From NCBI GenBank assembly GCA_964023275.1, contig OZ029915.1, forward strand, positions 32,777,989 through 32,841,988: DNA of 64,000 bases. The letters are read 5' to 3'. The stretch comes from Norana najaformis (lineage: Eukaryota > Annelida > Clitellata > Crassiclitellata > Hormogastridae). This document shows positions 35,101 to 43,944 of the stretch, in pieces (the stretch's first letter is position 1; each line of letters opens with the position of its first letter). Under the pieces are notes generated by a model. The model saw nothing but the letters and a program-made list of their open reading frames with translations. It was not told where the DNA came from and did no database searches. The position numbers and the translations under genes are program-made.

Positions 35101-38100
35101 GATACAGGACCCTGCAATTTACATTGATAGTTGACAATAATCTGATACCCAGCAATTTAAACTTATTATTCAGTTTCATTTCGGTATTTCATTGATAAGA
35201 GGACATATGTTCACTTGGTTGGGGAATTGCATAATGTACCAAATTAATGCCTTTTGCTAGAGATTAAAGAGTTTAGAAACTGTGTCAGGTGTTGTAATGT
35301 GCAGAAGTATGCACAGTGTTGGAGATATGAATGAGCTATTTTCTGTAATCCATCTTTTTCAGCGCCTTTCAATTTGTACACAGCATTATAATGCCGTCGC
35401 TTTCAGGGGCACGTTTGCAGACCTCAAGGCACTGAGGACTAATGATGAATTGTTCATAATAACAACAACAATAACAACAATAATAATAATAATAATAGTA
35501 ATAATGAAAAAATAATAAGTAATACTAATACACTTTTATAAAAATTTTCTGTAATTGGAGACAATTAATGCATTATAGCATCATCATATAATATTCATAG
35601 TTAAAGGCATCTTTTTCATAATTCCATTGCATGCACAGTCCTACATTTATCAAAAACTGATGTTTTGGAGGAATTGCATAAAAGTATATTACCTTTCCAC
35701 AGGCTTTATTATGTTATTTTTTATAAAATGGATTTCAGGCTGACTGATGCACTGATAATCTCAAACACACTTCTTAAGTTTCGTGGAAAGAATGGGTGAG
35801 TTATTCTATATTTTCCTTTACAAGTTTTTGTTCAACTTGGTTCTTTTATTCAAGTGCTTCAAGAAAACTATAGGTCAAACATGCCATTTCTCAAAAAAGA
35901 AAGTTAAAATATTTACAAATCTTTCCATTTAAGTTGGCAAAATTCTCTTACAGTGTGAATGGCCTTTTTGATGTACACCAACTACCAGCGGCTAACAGTT
36001 TTACGCCCTCATCCAGCAACCCTCAAACATTATTGCATAAATCACCCTATAAAAGTCAAATTTTCAAATAGAGATTTTTATAGGTAAGTTCAAAACGTTA
36101 CAGTCTGTCACTAGCTAGTCTCTGCTAGTCTGTGCTCTAGACCCCACTAGGGAGCATCCAGTGCTTTACCTATCCTGGAACCTATTGTGATTTCAACCCC
36201 TTTCTTTGATCAAAATTTCACAAACACAACCCTGGTAATAATTTTTCATAACCATTACTAAGTGCTTCACATATTTTTTTGTAATTCAACATTTCATATA
36301 TTTTTTTGTAATTCAACATTAAACTGTTTATTATTGTGGCTTTCTTTTATTCTAATTTGCTTTATTGGGTGCATTTTCTCTAAATTATTTTCATGATCTT
36401 GTGTTCTTCTATCAGTCAGGTGAAACATCTAGTTGAAACAGTAGATGATATGGAAGCTTATGAACAAGTTGATGATGAGGTGATAGGTCACATTATGAAG
36501 ATGTCTGCTGAAGACCTGAAAAGTGCTGAAGATAAAGAAAATCTAAGGAGAGCCCAGGAAATCCTTAAAAGGATAGAGAAAAGACAAATTTACCGGTGCC
36601 AATTATCACCCCCACTTGTCGAGGTAATCTTTACTTGTTTGTGTACATCATGTATGTTCATCATGTGAGAATTTCAATTGGTTGTATAAAAAATATGTAT
36701 ACCAGTACATACACAAATACATGCATGTGTACATCTGTTAGATATTCACTGGTATGTAACTCTTAGTCACTTATTTTGGCATATTTTCTGTTAATTACTG
36801 TTAAGTAATTAACAGCAACCTTGGACAAGTTGCTCACCCATAGTTGTCTGTGAGGAAGGCAACGGGAAACCACCTCACTCATCTCATCCCCGGGTGGCAT
36901 AAAGCCAATGGACCTGCCTTCGGGCAGAAAACTCATCATCATCATCATCACTGTTAAGTCATCATCAAACTGCTAACAACACTTTAGATTGCTTATAACT
37001 TCACTGTTGTATTTACCAATGTTTTCTGTAACCATGTGTAACCATATCATGTATGTATATATGTATGTGTGCTTGCATGTATGCATGCATGCATGCATGT
37101 ATGTATGTATGTAATACATTATAGTAGTAATAACGAATTTGTAGTGCCGCTTAAACAGAAACTCCCCACACAAAACCACAGTCAGACAAGACAGTTTTCA
37201 AGGGCTTACAAATAAGAGGCAGGGAAAGACCAAGGAGTTCATGTCCTAAGGTACTAGGCAGCTTATTCCAGAAAGATGGACCGACCAAAGCGAAATTTGG
37301 AAATTTGGGCTGGTAGGACAATTAGGTTACCTTGCGCAGGAGAGCAGACAAATCAGCAGCCAGGTACAGATGAGACTGAGACACTTAGCTTCCCAAGATA
37401 AGATGGAGCACAGCCTGCAAGACATTTGTGCACTTGAAACTGATACATTTTTGCATAATTAACCAGCGCAACTCTTCCAACATGAAGCTGAATATATACC
37501 CAAGCCTAATTACACCATCAATCAACTGAGCTGCAGTATTTAATACAGAATGCAGTTGATTAATGTGGGAAACAGGCCACCATAGATAGTGTTACCCTAA
37601 TCAATCCTGGTACACATAAATGCAAGTATAAGGGTTGCGCAGCTTGAGTCATAAGCAAACAGCATACTGTTCATACATACATACATCCATACATACATAC
37701 ATACATGTATGCATGAATGTATGTATGTATGGCAAAGCAAGTCAGTTTAAACACTGAAAATGCATAAAAAGTTATCAGGTAATCCCCAAGTGATTAAAAG
37801 TATTTCCTTATGTATACGAGTGTATGTTTATTGATATGTAGTGGTTTTAGACATGCTAAGTGCCTCTCAACACAATTCCGGTTATTTCCCATAAAAATAC
37901 CAGCAAAATTTGGCATATGGAGATCTGCTAACTCTCAGGATTTCTCGATATATGGCTATATTTAACTGCTAGACAGTGCATTCGCATGGGTATTGGACAG
38001 TTAGAGCCCAACAGCTGTTGGGAGACACTACAAGATGGATATACAATGTTGCCATTTTTATAAAACAAGAAATCTGATATGCATACCTTTGGTTTTCACC

Positions 38101-41100
38101 ATAATGCATTACTTGGCTTTTTAAAGTGATTTCTCCATCTATCTTTAGTATTTATGTACATTTTTACCCTAAGGTGTTATGCACCCAAAGGCAATGTAAG
38201 ATGAATTCAGAGTGTTGGTAGATAAACTATATGTGCTAAACCATGCAGTGGTTTATTTAACTGGGGCCACCATGCCATAGCCTCCCTCTCAGATCATGAA
38301 TTCTTTCCACAAAATTGTTATTTTTATCTTTGCTGCCTCTTCCTGTACAGTTTTGTATTAAATACATTTCAGTGTAAAGTTACAAGTTGTGATTTACCAG
38401 ATGCATGCTTTTGTTTACGTGCACTTAAAAAATGGACACCCATGCATGGCTTCGTTTTGAACTATATGCCACTGATATGTTGATTGCTCCCCACTGTCAT
38501 TAACTTAAAGTTTCATTGTTTACAGGATTTTGACATTGAGAGGGCAACTGAAGAAATTGTACAGATTTCTGTAAGCAGTAATCCTGAAAGTGCTATGACG
38601 GCTAATGATTTCAGTCTGGAGGTTAGTTTTAGTGTGAACCAATAAATGATAGGTTTTAATTAATTAATTTCTTTCCTAGAAAAAAGCCAACAAACAGGTA
38701 ACTTTAAGCATGGGAAATGTGAAAATAATTTTATCAGTTAATCCCAAAAGGAATAAATGTATTTCCTTTTGAGAACTATGACAAAATTATGCTCTGATTA
38801 ATAAGTATTACAGAAAGATTTCTTTTGATCAAGATACTTCATGATAACGTGGCTTTGAAATATCACATACCAAATATTATATTATACTTAATATATATTA
38901 GTCATTTAACAGGCTGTGCAACATGTAAACCAAACTACCATGCTACTGAAATTATAACAGAACTTCTTCCAATTTTTGGTAATTTTTTTATGGCTACACA
39001 AAGAAAAAATGTTTCATTACTTTATAAGTAATGGTGTAAATAATAATGTTTATTGAGTATGCAGGAATCGGAAGCATTTGCAAGGCCAAGACCTTTATTC
39101 GATTGAGGAGTTATTATTATGTTTCAGTTCTTGTCAGGAACTACTTTATGTAAAATTTTGTAATAATTGTGTATTTCACTATTTTGCATTGTTTGCAGAA
39201 AGTTTCATATGACTATGGAATGAAGAGTGAAAATCCAGTTGATAAAGTATACTTCTATACGAAATCTGAACTGATCAAACCCAGGAATATTTTAAAAAAT
39301 GAGGTAGGCCAAGTTAATATTTTGATTACTAGTATGACACATAATTTAACCATTAAATCACATTTTGTTAGAATCAATAATATGGACTAATTCATTCTTT
39401 TACATGAACTGCACAAACAAAGGCTTAACTTATCATGTTAAAATATAAATTTCAATTTTAGCAATTTCAATATATTTTGGCCTATTGATTTCATTTTAGT
39501 CTTCAGAAATAGGGACATTGACCCATTCTAAAAATTTTGGTGAAACATCCTTCCATGTATCACTTTCAATGCTTAGGATTGCACTGTCACACTTCATACT
39601 ACACTTTGTTATAACAATAATTTTCATAATAATAACAGACTATCACATACCAAGTATAAACATGCTATCTTTTCCAGGGCCTAACTGTAGCAGTCCAGTG
39701 TTTTAATGCTGTTGCCTTCTCCAGCATTTTCTCTCAGCTAGACCTTGATGAGATTTAGCCAGTCCTGATATTTAAATTTCTTTGGAGCATTTTTAAATTC
39801 CTAAAGGATCATATGTAGGCCTACCTCGGGAAATAATAATATTAATATTAATGACTTGAATGGATTGGACGTGTGGTAGTGGGGAGATGCATTGCCCAAT
39901 ATGAATGTGCCAAGGCGGAAAGGCGCAGAGACCTATCATAAGACTTCCCTATCCCTGGAACCAAAATGGCTGGTGTCTGATATTATTGGTAGTAGTTCCA
40001 AAGTTACGAGATGTTGAATGGTGGTGAAGAGAAAGCCCATAGTTAAGAAGGCACACAAAAAGGGACAGGCTCTTGCCAGCAAAAGAACGAACCCTGTTCT
40101 GAAAAGGCCATCCTCGGGATGTTGCCCATTCCGGCGATCGTGGAAGAGGCAAGAATCTGATCCAGACAAAGAAATTTACCGTATTTCCTCTCTTAAGGAA
40201 GCGCCAATCCTGGATCCTTCTTGGACAGAACGTACACTATTGGCCGAAATGGCACAGAACGGCCATTTTATGTGTGAAGTAGAACGGGCAGTAGAAGGGT
40301 GGCTCTGGGAGCGGGTGGCTCCTGCAGAGACTACTTTCAGCCAACAAACCTTGCAAAGGTTCACAGACTTGTCTTTTCTTCACCTAACAAAAGCTATTCT
40401 GGATCCAACTACTACATCAATTATCAATTTCTCATTGCATGAGGGATCCATCCTGAGATATCATTTATACTTCCAAAAAAGAATAAAATTAATATGTGTC
40501 ATGTTTCATTTCTATCATGTTAATGACACATGTCAGGCATAAAAAAATTTAGCACAAATGTTTTTTAAACCTACATTGGTGGTCAAACAGTTGATTGGTG
40601 GTATGTTTAAGAAGTCTTGGTGACTATCTTTGCTATTTTATGTTGTCCTTGATATTGATTTTTAAGCTGAGAAGTTTACACTAATTATTTAAATGGGCCC
40701 CTTAATGCTTTATTGGGCTGTGACCAGGTCTTCAATTCTGCAGATTTGGGCAGAACTCTCTTTCTGAAACTCTGGGCCCTGCAGTCATGCACCTGTATGT
40801 TTTAGGTTTCTATGATGCTCTCAGAGACTATTTGTGAGACTCGTGCACCTGTATGTTTTAGGTTTCAGTGATGCTCCCACAGACTTTTAGTGAGACTCGC
40901 ATACTACTGATGTACAAAAAATTTATTCCTGAACATGGTCTTCACAAAGAACTTGTCATTGAAGCAGATAAATGTTTCAAGGAATACTGCAAACTTCTGG
41001 ACCAGCAAGAAGTATGTACTGATACCTTTAAGTTTGGAGCAACTGGAGCAATAGTAGCAGGAATTCTAGCGATAGTGGGAGTTCTGGTGTATAGAATAGT

Positions 41101-41104
41101 ATAA
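20132..41104 (+). CDS. SAMHD1-like: SAMHD1-like dNTP triphosphohydrolase, gene B, with C-terminal membrane tail (13 exons)
   Basis: Complete predicted gene, 1548 coding bases, 515 residues. Exons: 20132-20143, 24049-24209, 24653-24771, 25270-25337, 32082-32234, 32988-33041, 33354-33533, 34494-34585, 35739-35795, 36416-36623, 38526-38621, 39199-39303, 40862-41104; every junction is GT/AG and in phase, and phases match gene A. There is no SAM domain. The first exon encodes only M-E-A-K; its Lys falls where human K116 binds GTP, followed by VFNDPIHG and [11 protein letters not shown] (allosteric site 1). Catalytic equivalents are present: H55 in FEH, H95-D96 in CHDLG, H99 in GHGPYSH, and D201 in [12 protein letters not shown] after FARD is changed to CYY. 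The last exon continues past the point where gene A has its final donor and ends with about 20 hydrophobic residues ([19 protein letters not shown]) and stop, predicting a tail-anchored membrane protein. An alternative start is ATG 23995, reading directly into 24049. Intron 4 holds a Ty3 element. Confidence 0.85.
20162..20289. repeat. Two tandem 64-bp units with internal palindrome, in gene B intron 1
   Basis: Units 20162-20225 and 20226-20289 are nearly identical. Each contains ACGCTTGATAAGCGT, a perfect 6-bp inverted repeat with a 3-base loop. They begin 18 bases past the donor of the first exon, so they could be regulatory; no factor is assigned. Confidence 0.85.
20826..21700 (+). repeat. 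Polypyrimidine minisatellite (TTC / GCGTTCTTCTTC)
   Basis: About 870 bases almost free of purines apart from the regular G of GCG: 9-, 12- and 15-bp units such as GCGTTCTTC and GCGTTCTTCTTC, with pure TTC and TCC stretches. Long open frames in five frames here (Ser/Arg, Leu, Phe or Lys/Glu repeats) are artefacts of the repeat. It lies in gene B intron 1. Such homopurine-homopyrimidine tracts can form triplex DNA; that is general knowledge, not shown here. Confidence 0.9.
21701..22799. other. Gene B intron 1, no feature recognised
   Basis: Only a short GA run at about 21731-21744 stands out. No coding or transposon similarity was recognised. Confidence 0.5.
22800..23500 (-). mobile_element. 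LINE 3' fragment interrupted by another LINE tail
   Basis: The outer element (22800-23023 and about 23211-23500) aligns with 37130-37650: shared 'gcagagaaagaccaag', 'aggtcaccttgc', 'gatggagcacagcctgcaa'-like and 'tatatgcccaa' stretches. Its minus-strand frame ends like the LINE at 10795-11160 (LFDCGF, then GRERF). The inner piece (about 23024-23210) is the 3' tail of the LINE family seen at 310-1310, with AATCTAATCTAAAGAC and TGTAGCGCC. Both are dead fragments in gene B intron 1. Confidence 0.6.
25769..25947 (+). repeat. 5' LTR of the Ty3 element
   Basis: Begins TGTATC and ends GATATA, an imperfect inverted pair. 179 bp, reading the same as the 3' LTR at 30196-30374. Preceded by the target duplication CACCT. 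Confidence 0.95.
25948..25960 (+). other. Primer-binding site of the Ty3 element
   Basis: TGGCGTCAGAAGT begins directly at the LTR border; the TGG would pair with the CCA end of a tRNA. I do not assign the tRNA. Confidence 0.65.
25982..29998 (+). CDS. Gag-Pol polyprotein of Ty3-type retrotransposon
   Basis: Single frame of 1338 residues with no stop or frameshift. Approximate layout: gag with a CCHC knuckle pair (CQYC near 231, CNFC near 252), aspartic protease with LLDCGSS (Asp about 311), RT with [27 protein letters not shown] and IADD (606-607), RNase H starting at QADAS (759), integrase with an HHCC zinc finger and catalytic D about 1045, D about 1098 and E about 1133, and a basic C-terminal tail around [11 protein letters not shown]. 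Unusual points: the protease has DCG rather than DTG/DSG, the RT has IADD rather than Y-x-DD, and the last integrase spacing is 34 rather than 35 residues because of DNSPF. The frame is intact, so the element may be active, but these motifs should be compared with close relatives first. Confidence 0.95.
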   Translation: MATTTLQIPLPAPLKVTNLALDWKRFRGQWSNYVKAAKLDREDGDRQAAIFLACIGSDAYEIFTTMEFAREQDKEDPAKLLEAFETYCVGEINEVYERYIFHRRQQEPGETFDSFLGDLRRLVRTCDYGTVEESTIRDRIVLGVKDDATRKKLLQTRKLDLPQAIDICRASEATMRQLKSITTPDEVQAMTQQPRRRPPGSYAQRQTRNWESPDKQKAHNNHPKDSPGHSCQYCGGLHNPSKSACPAYGKTCNFCLKLGHYSSVCRSRRTTTDVRELQEGEETLYALDNADNPRVYSHILVNGHKVRFLLDCGSSVNILPVALFTKITTNTLRPPRATLRMFDRQELKTLGMLTATVKHPHTRTEFDVDFYVTQRDNPILGIDACRRLDLLRIVEENICEIREASTSVPRCAQASSRLAEAEIFGRYADLFNGSLGMLKGNVRLEVDTFVPPVRMPLRRLPVAVRDKVEIELQRMAADNIITPVTEPTPWVSALLVVTKPGGGLRICIDPKPLNKALKRCTYYMPTIDDILPKLAGVKVFSTVDIKHAFWHLKLDDASSRLTTFETPFGRYRWLRLPFGISPAPEIWQSRVHAAISGLKGVHCIADDILVTGSGDTAAAAECDHDTNLIALLDRCREKGLKLNKEKFRLNRSILTFMGHELTNAGLRPDPMKVTAIQQMPYPDDKAALQRALGMATYLARFCPHFSEITAPLRELLSTENEFRFDQRHVEAFDQLKAVLASAPILRYFAPDQPIVIQADASQAGLGAVLMQKGQVVEYASRAMTKTEQDFAQIEKELLAIVFALERFDTYVYARQVIIETDHKPLLAINKKALASAPKRLQRMLLRLQRYSYELIYKRGTDMLLADTLSRAFPSGATEPTAFGEVVALLDRVDEEQMDELRTIASADTIARLTDAAKDEDYAQLIQQIAIGWPETPTNLSTNLRPYHTFADELSVSCGLVFKGDRLVIPPPMRAHILERLHSAHTGVNSIIRRARETVFWPGLTADIKRVSETCEICARYHLSMQKEPLMCHPVPSRPWERVGIDIFTFHDREYLISVDYLSGFFEIDRLPSKKISDIVYCLRPHFARHGLPSFVITDNSPFCSQEFKRFADKYEFQHITSSPRYPQSNGRVENAVKTAKRIMTKAREANSDPFLALLEWRSTPSEQLTLSPAEIMFGRRLRTRLPVSNRLLDTATSKATTIALSEAKARQAFYYNRSAKARPSLPVGQTVRVKYDERPEWRKAQITAVLPHRSYAVRFEDGTTRRRTSRHVTPSSEPPIMEEDGESPTDRNIQRANPAAESPPVALSPPPPSAAHGGPAPVITRSGRVVIPPARYSD
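30020..30110 (+). repeat. Three tandem units in the element's 3' UTR
   Basis: AGGACTCC(A/G)TAGATTTA occurs three times with AGATAAT spacers, between the gag-pol stop and the 3' LTR. Followed by runs of T and A at 30111-30129. Confidence 0.85.
30196..30374 (+). repeat. 3' LTR of the Ty3 element
   Basis: Reads the same as the 5' LTR; followed by the target duplication CACCT at 30375-30379. Purine tract TGGAAAGGA at 30187-30195. Confidence 0.95.
30431..30930 (+). pseudogene. Unrecognised coding-like stretch in gene B intron 4 (two ORFs)
   Basis: Two adjacent frames. One reaches a stop at 30758-30760 and contains a CMCCDL segment and [11 protein letters not shown]. The other runs from ATG 30766 to 30928-30930 and encodes 54 residues very rich in Lys and Arg. 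They could be the two halves of one frameshifted, basic protein or a retrocopy. No family recognised, no poly(A) remnant seen, and chance is possible. Confidence 0.25.
31708..31762. repeat. TATG microsatellite
   Basis: TATGTATGTA / TGCATGCA-type run, also present in the duplicate at 60340-60412, directly before a 'catagcgcc' LINE-tail-like motif. Confidence 0.7.
33894..33984. repeat. Hairpin element in gene B intron (MITE-like)
   Basis: CAGTCTGTGTAAGAAAA at the left pairs with TTTTCTTATACAGACTG at the right with few mismatches; the middle also self-pairs (GAAAGGTATATA with TATATATGCCTTT). About 91 bases. The same hairpin is kept at 63403-63492 in the duplicate. Confidence 0.85.
34015..34468 (-). 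mobile_element. LTR-like insertion unique to the gene B copy
   Basis: This about 446-bp block interrupts the alignment with the duplicate near 63520 and is flanked by GTGT on both sides (34015-34018 and 34465-34468). On the minus strand it shows degenerate repeats of CCTATGTCC, a TATTTAAGG box near 34331 and an AATAAA at 34146-34141, the layout of a solo LTR. The ends are not classical TG/CA with the GTGT border, so the exact class is open. Confidence 0.5.
35455..35515. repeat. AAC/AAT microsatellite in gene B intron
   Basis: AACAACAACAATAACAACAATAATAAT-type run between exons 34494-34585 and 35739-35795. No function seen. Confidence 0.8.
37052..37112. repeat. TATG/GCATGCAT microsatellite
   Basis: TGTATGTATATATGTATG followed by GCATGCATGCATGCATG. 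A second run lies at 37673-37730 (ATACATAC then TGTATG). They flank the LINE fragment 37130-37650. Confidence 0.75.
37130..37650 (-). mobile_element. LINE 3' fragment in gene B intron
   Basis: Homologous to the split copy at 22800-23500. The minus-strand translation near 37250-37150 ends like other LINE C-termini (LGLSLPL, CGFVWGEF). 5'-truncated with many mutations; lies between exons 36416-36623 and 38526-38621. Confidence 0.6.
40018..40542 (+). CDS. Hypothetical 174-residue ORF in gene B intron 12
   Basis: ATG-initiated open frame, Lys/Arg-rich at the start ([15 protein letters not shown]), then an ordinary globular-looking stretch ([24 protein letters not shown]). I recognise no family. 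An AATAAA at about 40482 inside the frame hints that the real end may be earlier or that this is an old retrocopy. It lies in the same strand as gene B, between exons 39199-39303 and 40862-41104. It could be chance. Confidence 0.3.
   Translation: MVVKRKPIVKKAHKKGQALASKRTNPVLKRPSSGCCPFRRSWKRQESDPDKEIYRISSLKEAPILDPSWTERTLLAEMAQNGHFMCEVERAVEGWLWERVAPAETTFSQQTLQRFTDLSFLHLTKAILDPTTTSIINFSLHEGSILRYHLYFQKRIKLICVMFHFYHVNDTCQA
40789..40900 (+). repeat. 56-bp tandem duplication of the last splice acceptor of gene B
   Basis: Units 40789-40844 and 40845-40900 share GCACCTGTATGTTTTAG and the first bases of the exon (GTTTC...ATGATGCTC). The second unit holds the acceptor used in the gene model (40860-40861). 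Using the first acceptor (exon from 40806) would run out of frame into TGA at 40869-40871. Confidence 0.9.
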
Positions 41105-41181
41105 GAAGTAGCTGTGGGAGTTGATGTTGTGGTTGTTATTATTATTCCTGTATTTTTATGTGCCATTATCTGATTGTATTA

Positions 41182-41187
41182 AATAAA
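41182..41187 (+). terminator. Candidate poly(A) signal of gene B
   Basis: AATAAA 78 bases past the TAA at 41102-41104, which supports 40862-41104 being the terminal exon. Confidence 0.7.
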
Positions 41188-41189
41188 AG

Positions 41190-42179
41190 TAACATTAACT
41201 GCAACAATTGCTTTAAACACTTTTCAGAGCAACTAATAATTCAACACTATCTGCAGTCGAGATCAGCTGTTCCTCATGAGGTTTGGAAGATCCAGTCCTC
41301 GTAAATGCCTTTTAAACACCAGCTATTTGTCGAAATGATTGCAAAATTGGAAAAGACTGATTACACATGCTTATAATATAAAATGTTCACTGTGATGATT
41401 TAGTCTGTACATAGGCCCATGGCCTCTTTTGAGAAACATCTTTCATGCATTGTTTTACGTTGATTTTAACTTTTGTTGTCCATTTTCTATTGTATCTTCA
41501 TTGCCAATTTTTTATTTAATAATTATGCAATGTAATTTCTTCTCTGTAGTATTTATTACTTGGCACACAATCTATGGCAACACAAACCTATGACTTACAA
41601 GGTGATGGGAGAAAAAGCGAACATTTTTTTCATATAGAATCAGTTTGAAGAATTCTTTTCCCTCCCCAGCCAGCACACACACTCGGGCAATGTTGGACCA
41701 GCGTTGCCCAACCTTGATCCAGTATGTGTGCTGCCTGAGTTTCAATACAAAATCATTTTGAAGAATACACTGAGTTAATAATGAAAACTGTTTTAACAAG
41801 AAATCTGCTTGGTATGCTAGATTATAAATTAAATTTCAACAACTGGTAGCAAGTTGGTTAATGTTTTCTCTGATCTCATATCTTATGTGATTGCTTGGGG
41901 ATTATTTGCTAACATTTGTTAGTATGTAGTTGTCTGCAATATAGAAACTTCTTTTAATCCTACGTGCTCGACTTGCAATTGATAAATTACTGTCGTATTT
42001 TGAAACAGCAGACATGTACAGTGTATTCTTGATTAGGACTGAGCTATAACATGTCCCAGCGCCGTGATCATTTTATGTGGCTTCAGCTATTACAGCAGTG
42101 TGTTTTTATTTCGAGCGAGTATTTCCCATACATCCACGTTCACTGGGTTTATAGCGGGCCAACACTGTAGGCCTAAATG
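41190..42179. other. Intergenic DNA, nothing recognised
   Basis: AT-rich sequence without coding or transposon similarity that I can recognise. Confidence 0.5.
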
Positions 42180-42350
42180 TAAATGCTAATGTACACGATT
42201 TTCCATAGCGATCGCTTGGCCTCGACCCAGATAATTTTTCGATGAATTGTTTGGGTGAGATCCTTCCTCACCTCTCCGCGTTTAAATGAGTGCCACCTAT
42301 TTAAGGTCCCCAAGGTGACCGTGTTAAACCGAGAATGTTGCAATGGCGAC
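42180..42350 (+). repeat. Interspersed repeat R1, copy 3
   Basis: Matches 9060-9240: GCGATCGCTTGGCCTCGACC head, GAGATCCTTCCTCACC, GAGTGCCACCTATTTAAGG, AACCGAGA. A short head fragment of the same repeat is also at about 15700-15730 (GCGACCATATGGCCTCGACC). Confidence 0.6.
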
Positions 42351-42477
42351 AGCTGGTGCCACCTATATGACGCCAATGTTGGGCCCAATGAAAGTGGCAG
42401 TCAGAGTTAGACGTGCTTATATAGTCCAGTTTGCTGTTTAATTGAGTTTATGTGCAATAAATTGTTCTACTTAGTAG

Positions 42478-43092
42478 GATAATCTAATCTCGAGATTTCT
42501 ACAGCGCCCAATGAAAGCCAAGTCTCGGGAACCAGCTTATTCACAGTCAAGATCACGGGCTTATTGTCATGACAAAATCGATAGGCAAACGGCTGGGGTT
42601 CCAGGTCAAGATCCAGGAGGCAGGTAGTTAGACAGTCGGACGTCTACGGTGGATGATGTTTGAAACTGAAGCGAGAAGAAAGATAAGGGGAAGAGGAAGA
42701 ATCAGGATAAAAATTTTGGAAAAGTAGTGTTTCCAGTTCTGAGTGAAAGACCTGCGCAGAAACTGAAAGAGGTGAAGTGTTGGTGAGTTCGTAGGATGGA
42801 TCAGGTAATTGTCGTAATTCTGGTGGGAGTTTATTCCAGAGGGGTGGGGCAGCTATGGCTATGGAACAATTTCCAAATTTTAAGGATGAGGTGACTGGAA
42901 GGCGAAGAACTGTTGGAACAGACGAGGAGCGGGTTGAACGGAGTGGTTGGATTGTAAATAACTGACGAAGATAGGAGGATTGGGAGGATTGAAGTGTGTT
43001 ATAGGTAAGGGATAAGACTTTGTACTCAGTTCATTCAGGTATTTTTAAGCCAGTGAAGTGATTTGAGAGCAGGAATTATGTGGTGTTTGGTA
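42478..43092 (-). mobile_element. 5'-truncated LINE copy (ATTACG-tail family)
   Basis: Close match to 49000-49600, same orientation: 3' UTR at the left (TCGAGATTTCTACAGCGCCC, ACAAAATCGATAGGC), then the RT C-terminus in degraded frames up to 43092. Dead copy. Confidence 0.85.
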
Positions 43093-43944
43093 ATACTTAG
43101 TAGTATTTATTGTTCTAAAGTCGTTTATGCTTAATATTACATAGGCGTTGTGGACAATAAAAGTGCTACGAATTTTAATTACATAATTTTTGTTGTGTTG
43201 TGAATTTTAATTACATAATTTATGTGTTGTGACAGTATTAGGCTAATAAACTGCTTGACTTTCGTTGCGGCCATTTTTCTGCTAGATTTTAGCATTTAAA
43301 GATGAAAAGCCCCTTAGCCAACCTTGAGAAGTGGCCATAGGTGTTACGGACTTCGTTTTCCCAGCCTCGGCTTATGAGAGCGGTTGTCAGTCCTTAAGCC
43401 GTCCAATCTTCCCATCCATAGTCTACAGTCGATGTATTCTATGGAGAGCTGAAGGGCGCTAGTAACACAATATCGTGGCATGAATTTGACCTCTAACCTT
43501 TGAGCTGATAGTCAAGCACGTGAACTAGAGACTATCGTACCACTTTTTGTTCTTTCAGCCACCCTATTAAGAGCTGGCATTTCCTTATTTATTCGCTAGG
43601 TGGCGGTTTTATCAGATGTGGTTGTGATGAGACATTAGTACCTTAGAAGGCTAAAAGAATAGATACAGTTTCTACATATCGACAATATCTGTCGATTTCA
43701 CATAAAAAACTCATGACTCGAAGCCAGGTCCATTGGGATGATGACAGCTGGTGCCACCAACTTTTGAGGACCCAAGACGACTTTCAAGCCTAGAAAACTT
43801 TTGACTACCGGTATTAGAATCTACACTTTCGATGGGTGGTGCCAGTCCCAAGCCTGGATGAAGGAGGAGGGCGACGGTAATCATCTTTGTTTTGACATAA
43901 CGTGTTAAATAGCTATCACATACACACACAAGGCCCCGTTTTCC

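Noticed and set aside
40806..40871. Using the first of the two tandem acceptors for the last exon of gene B
   Set aside because: It gives an early TGA and loses the conserved MLPQTFSE block; the second acceptor keeps homology with gene A.
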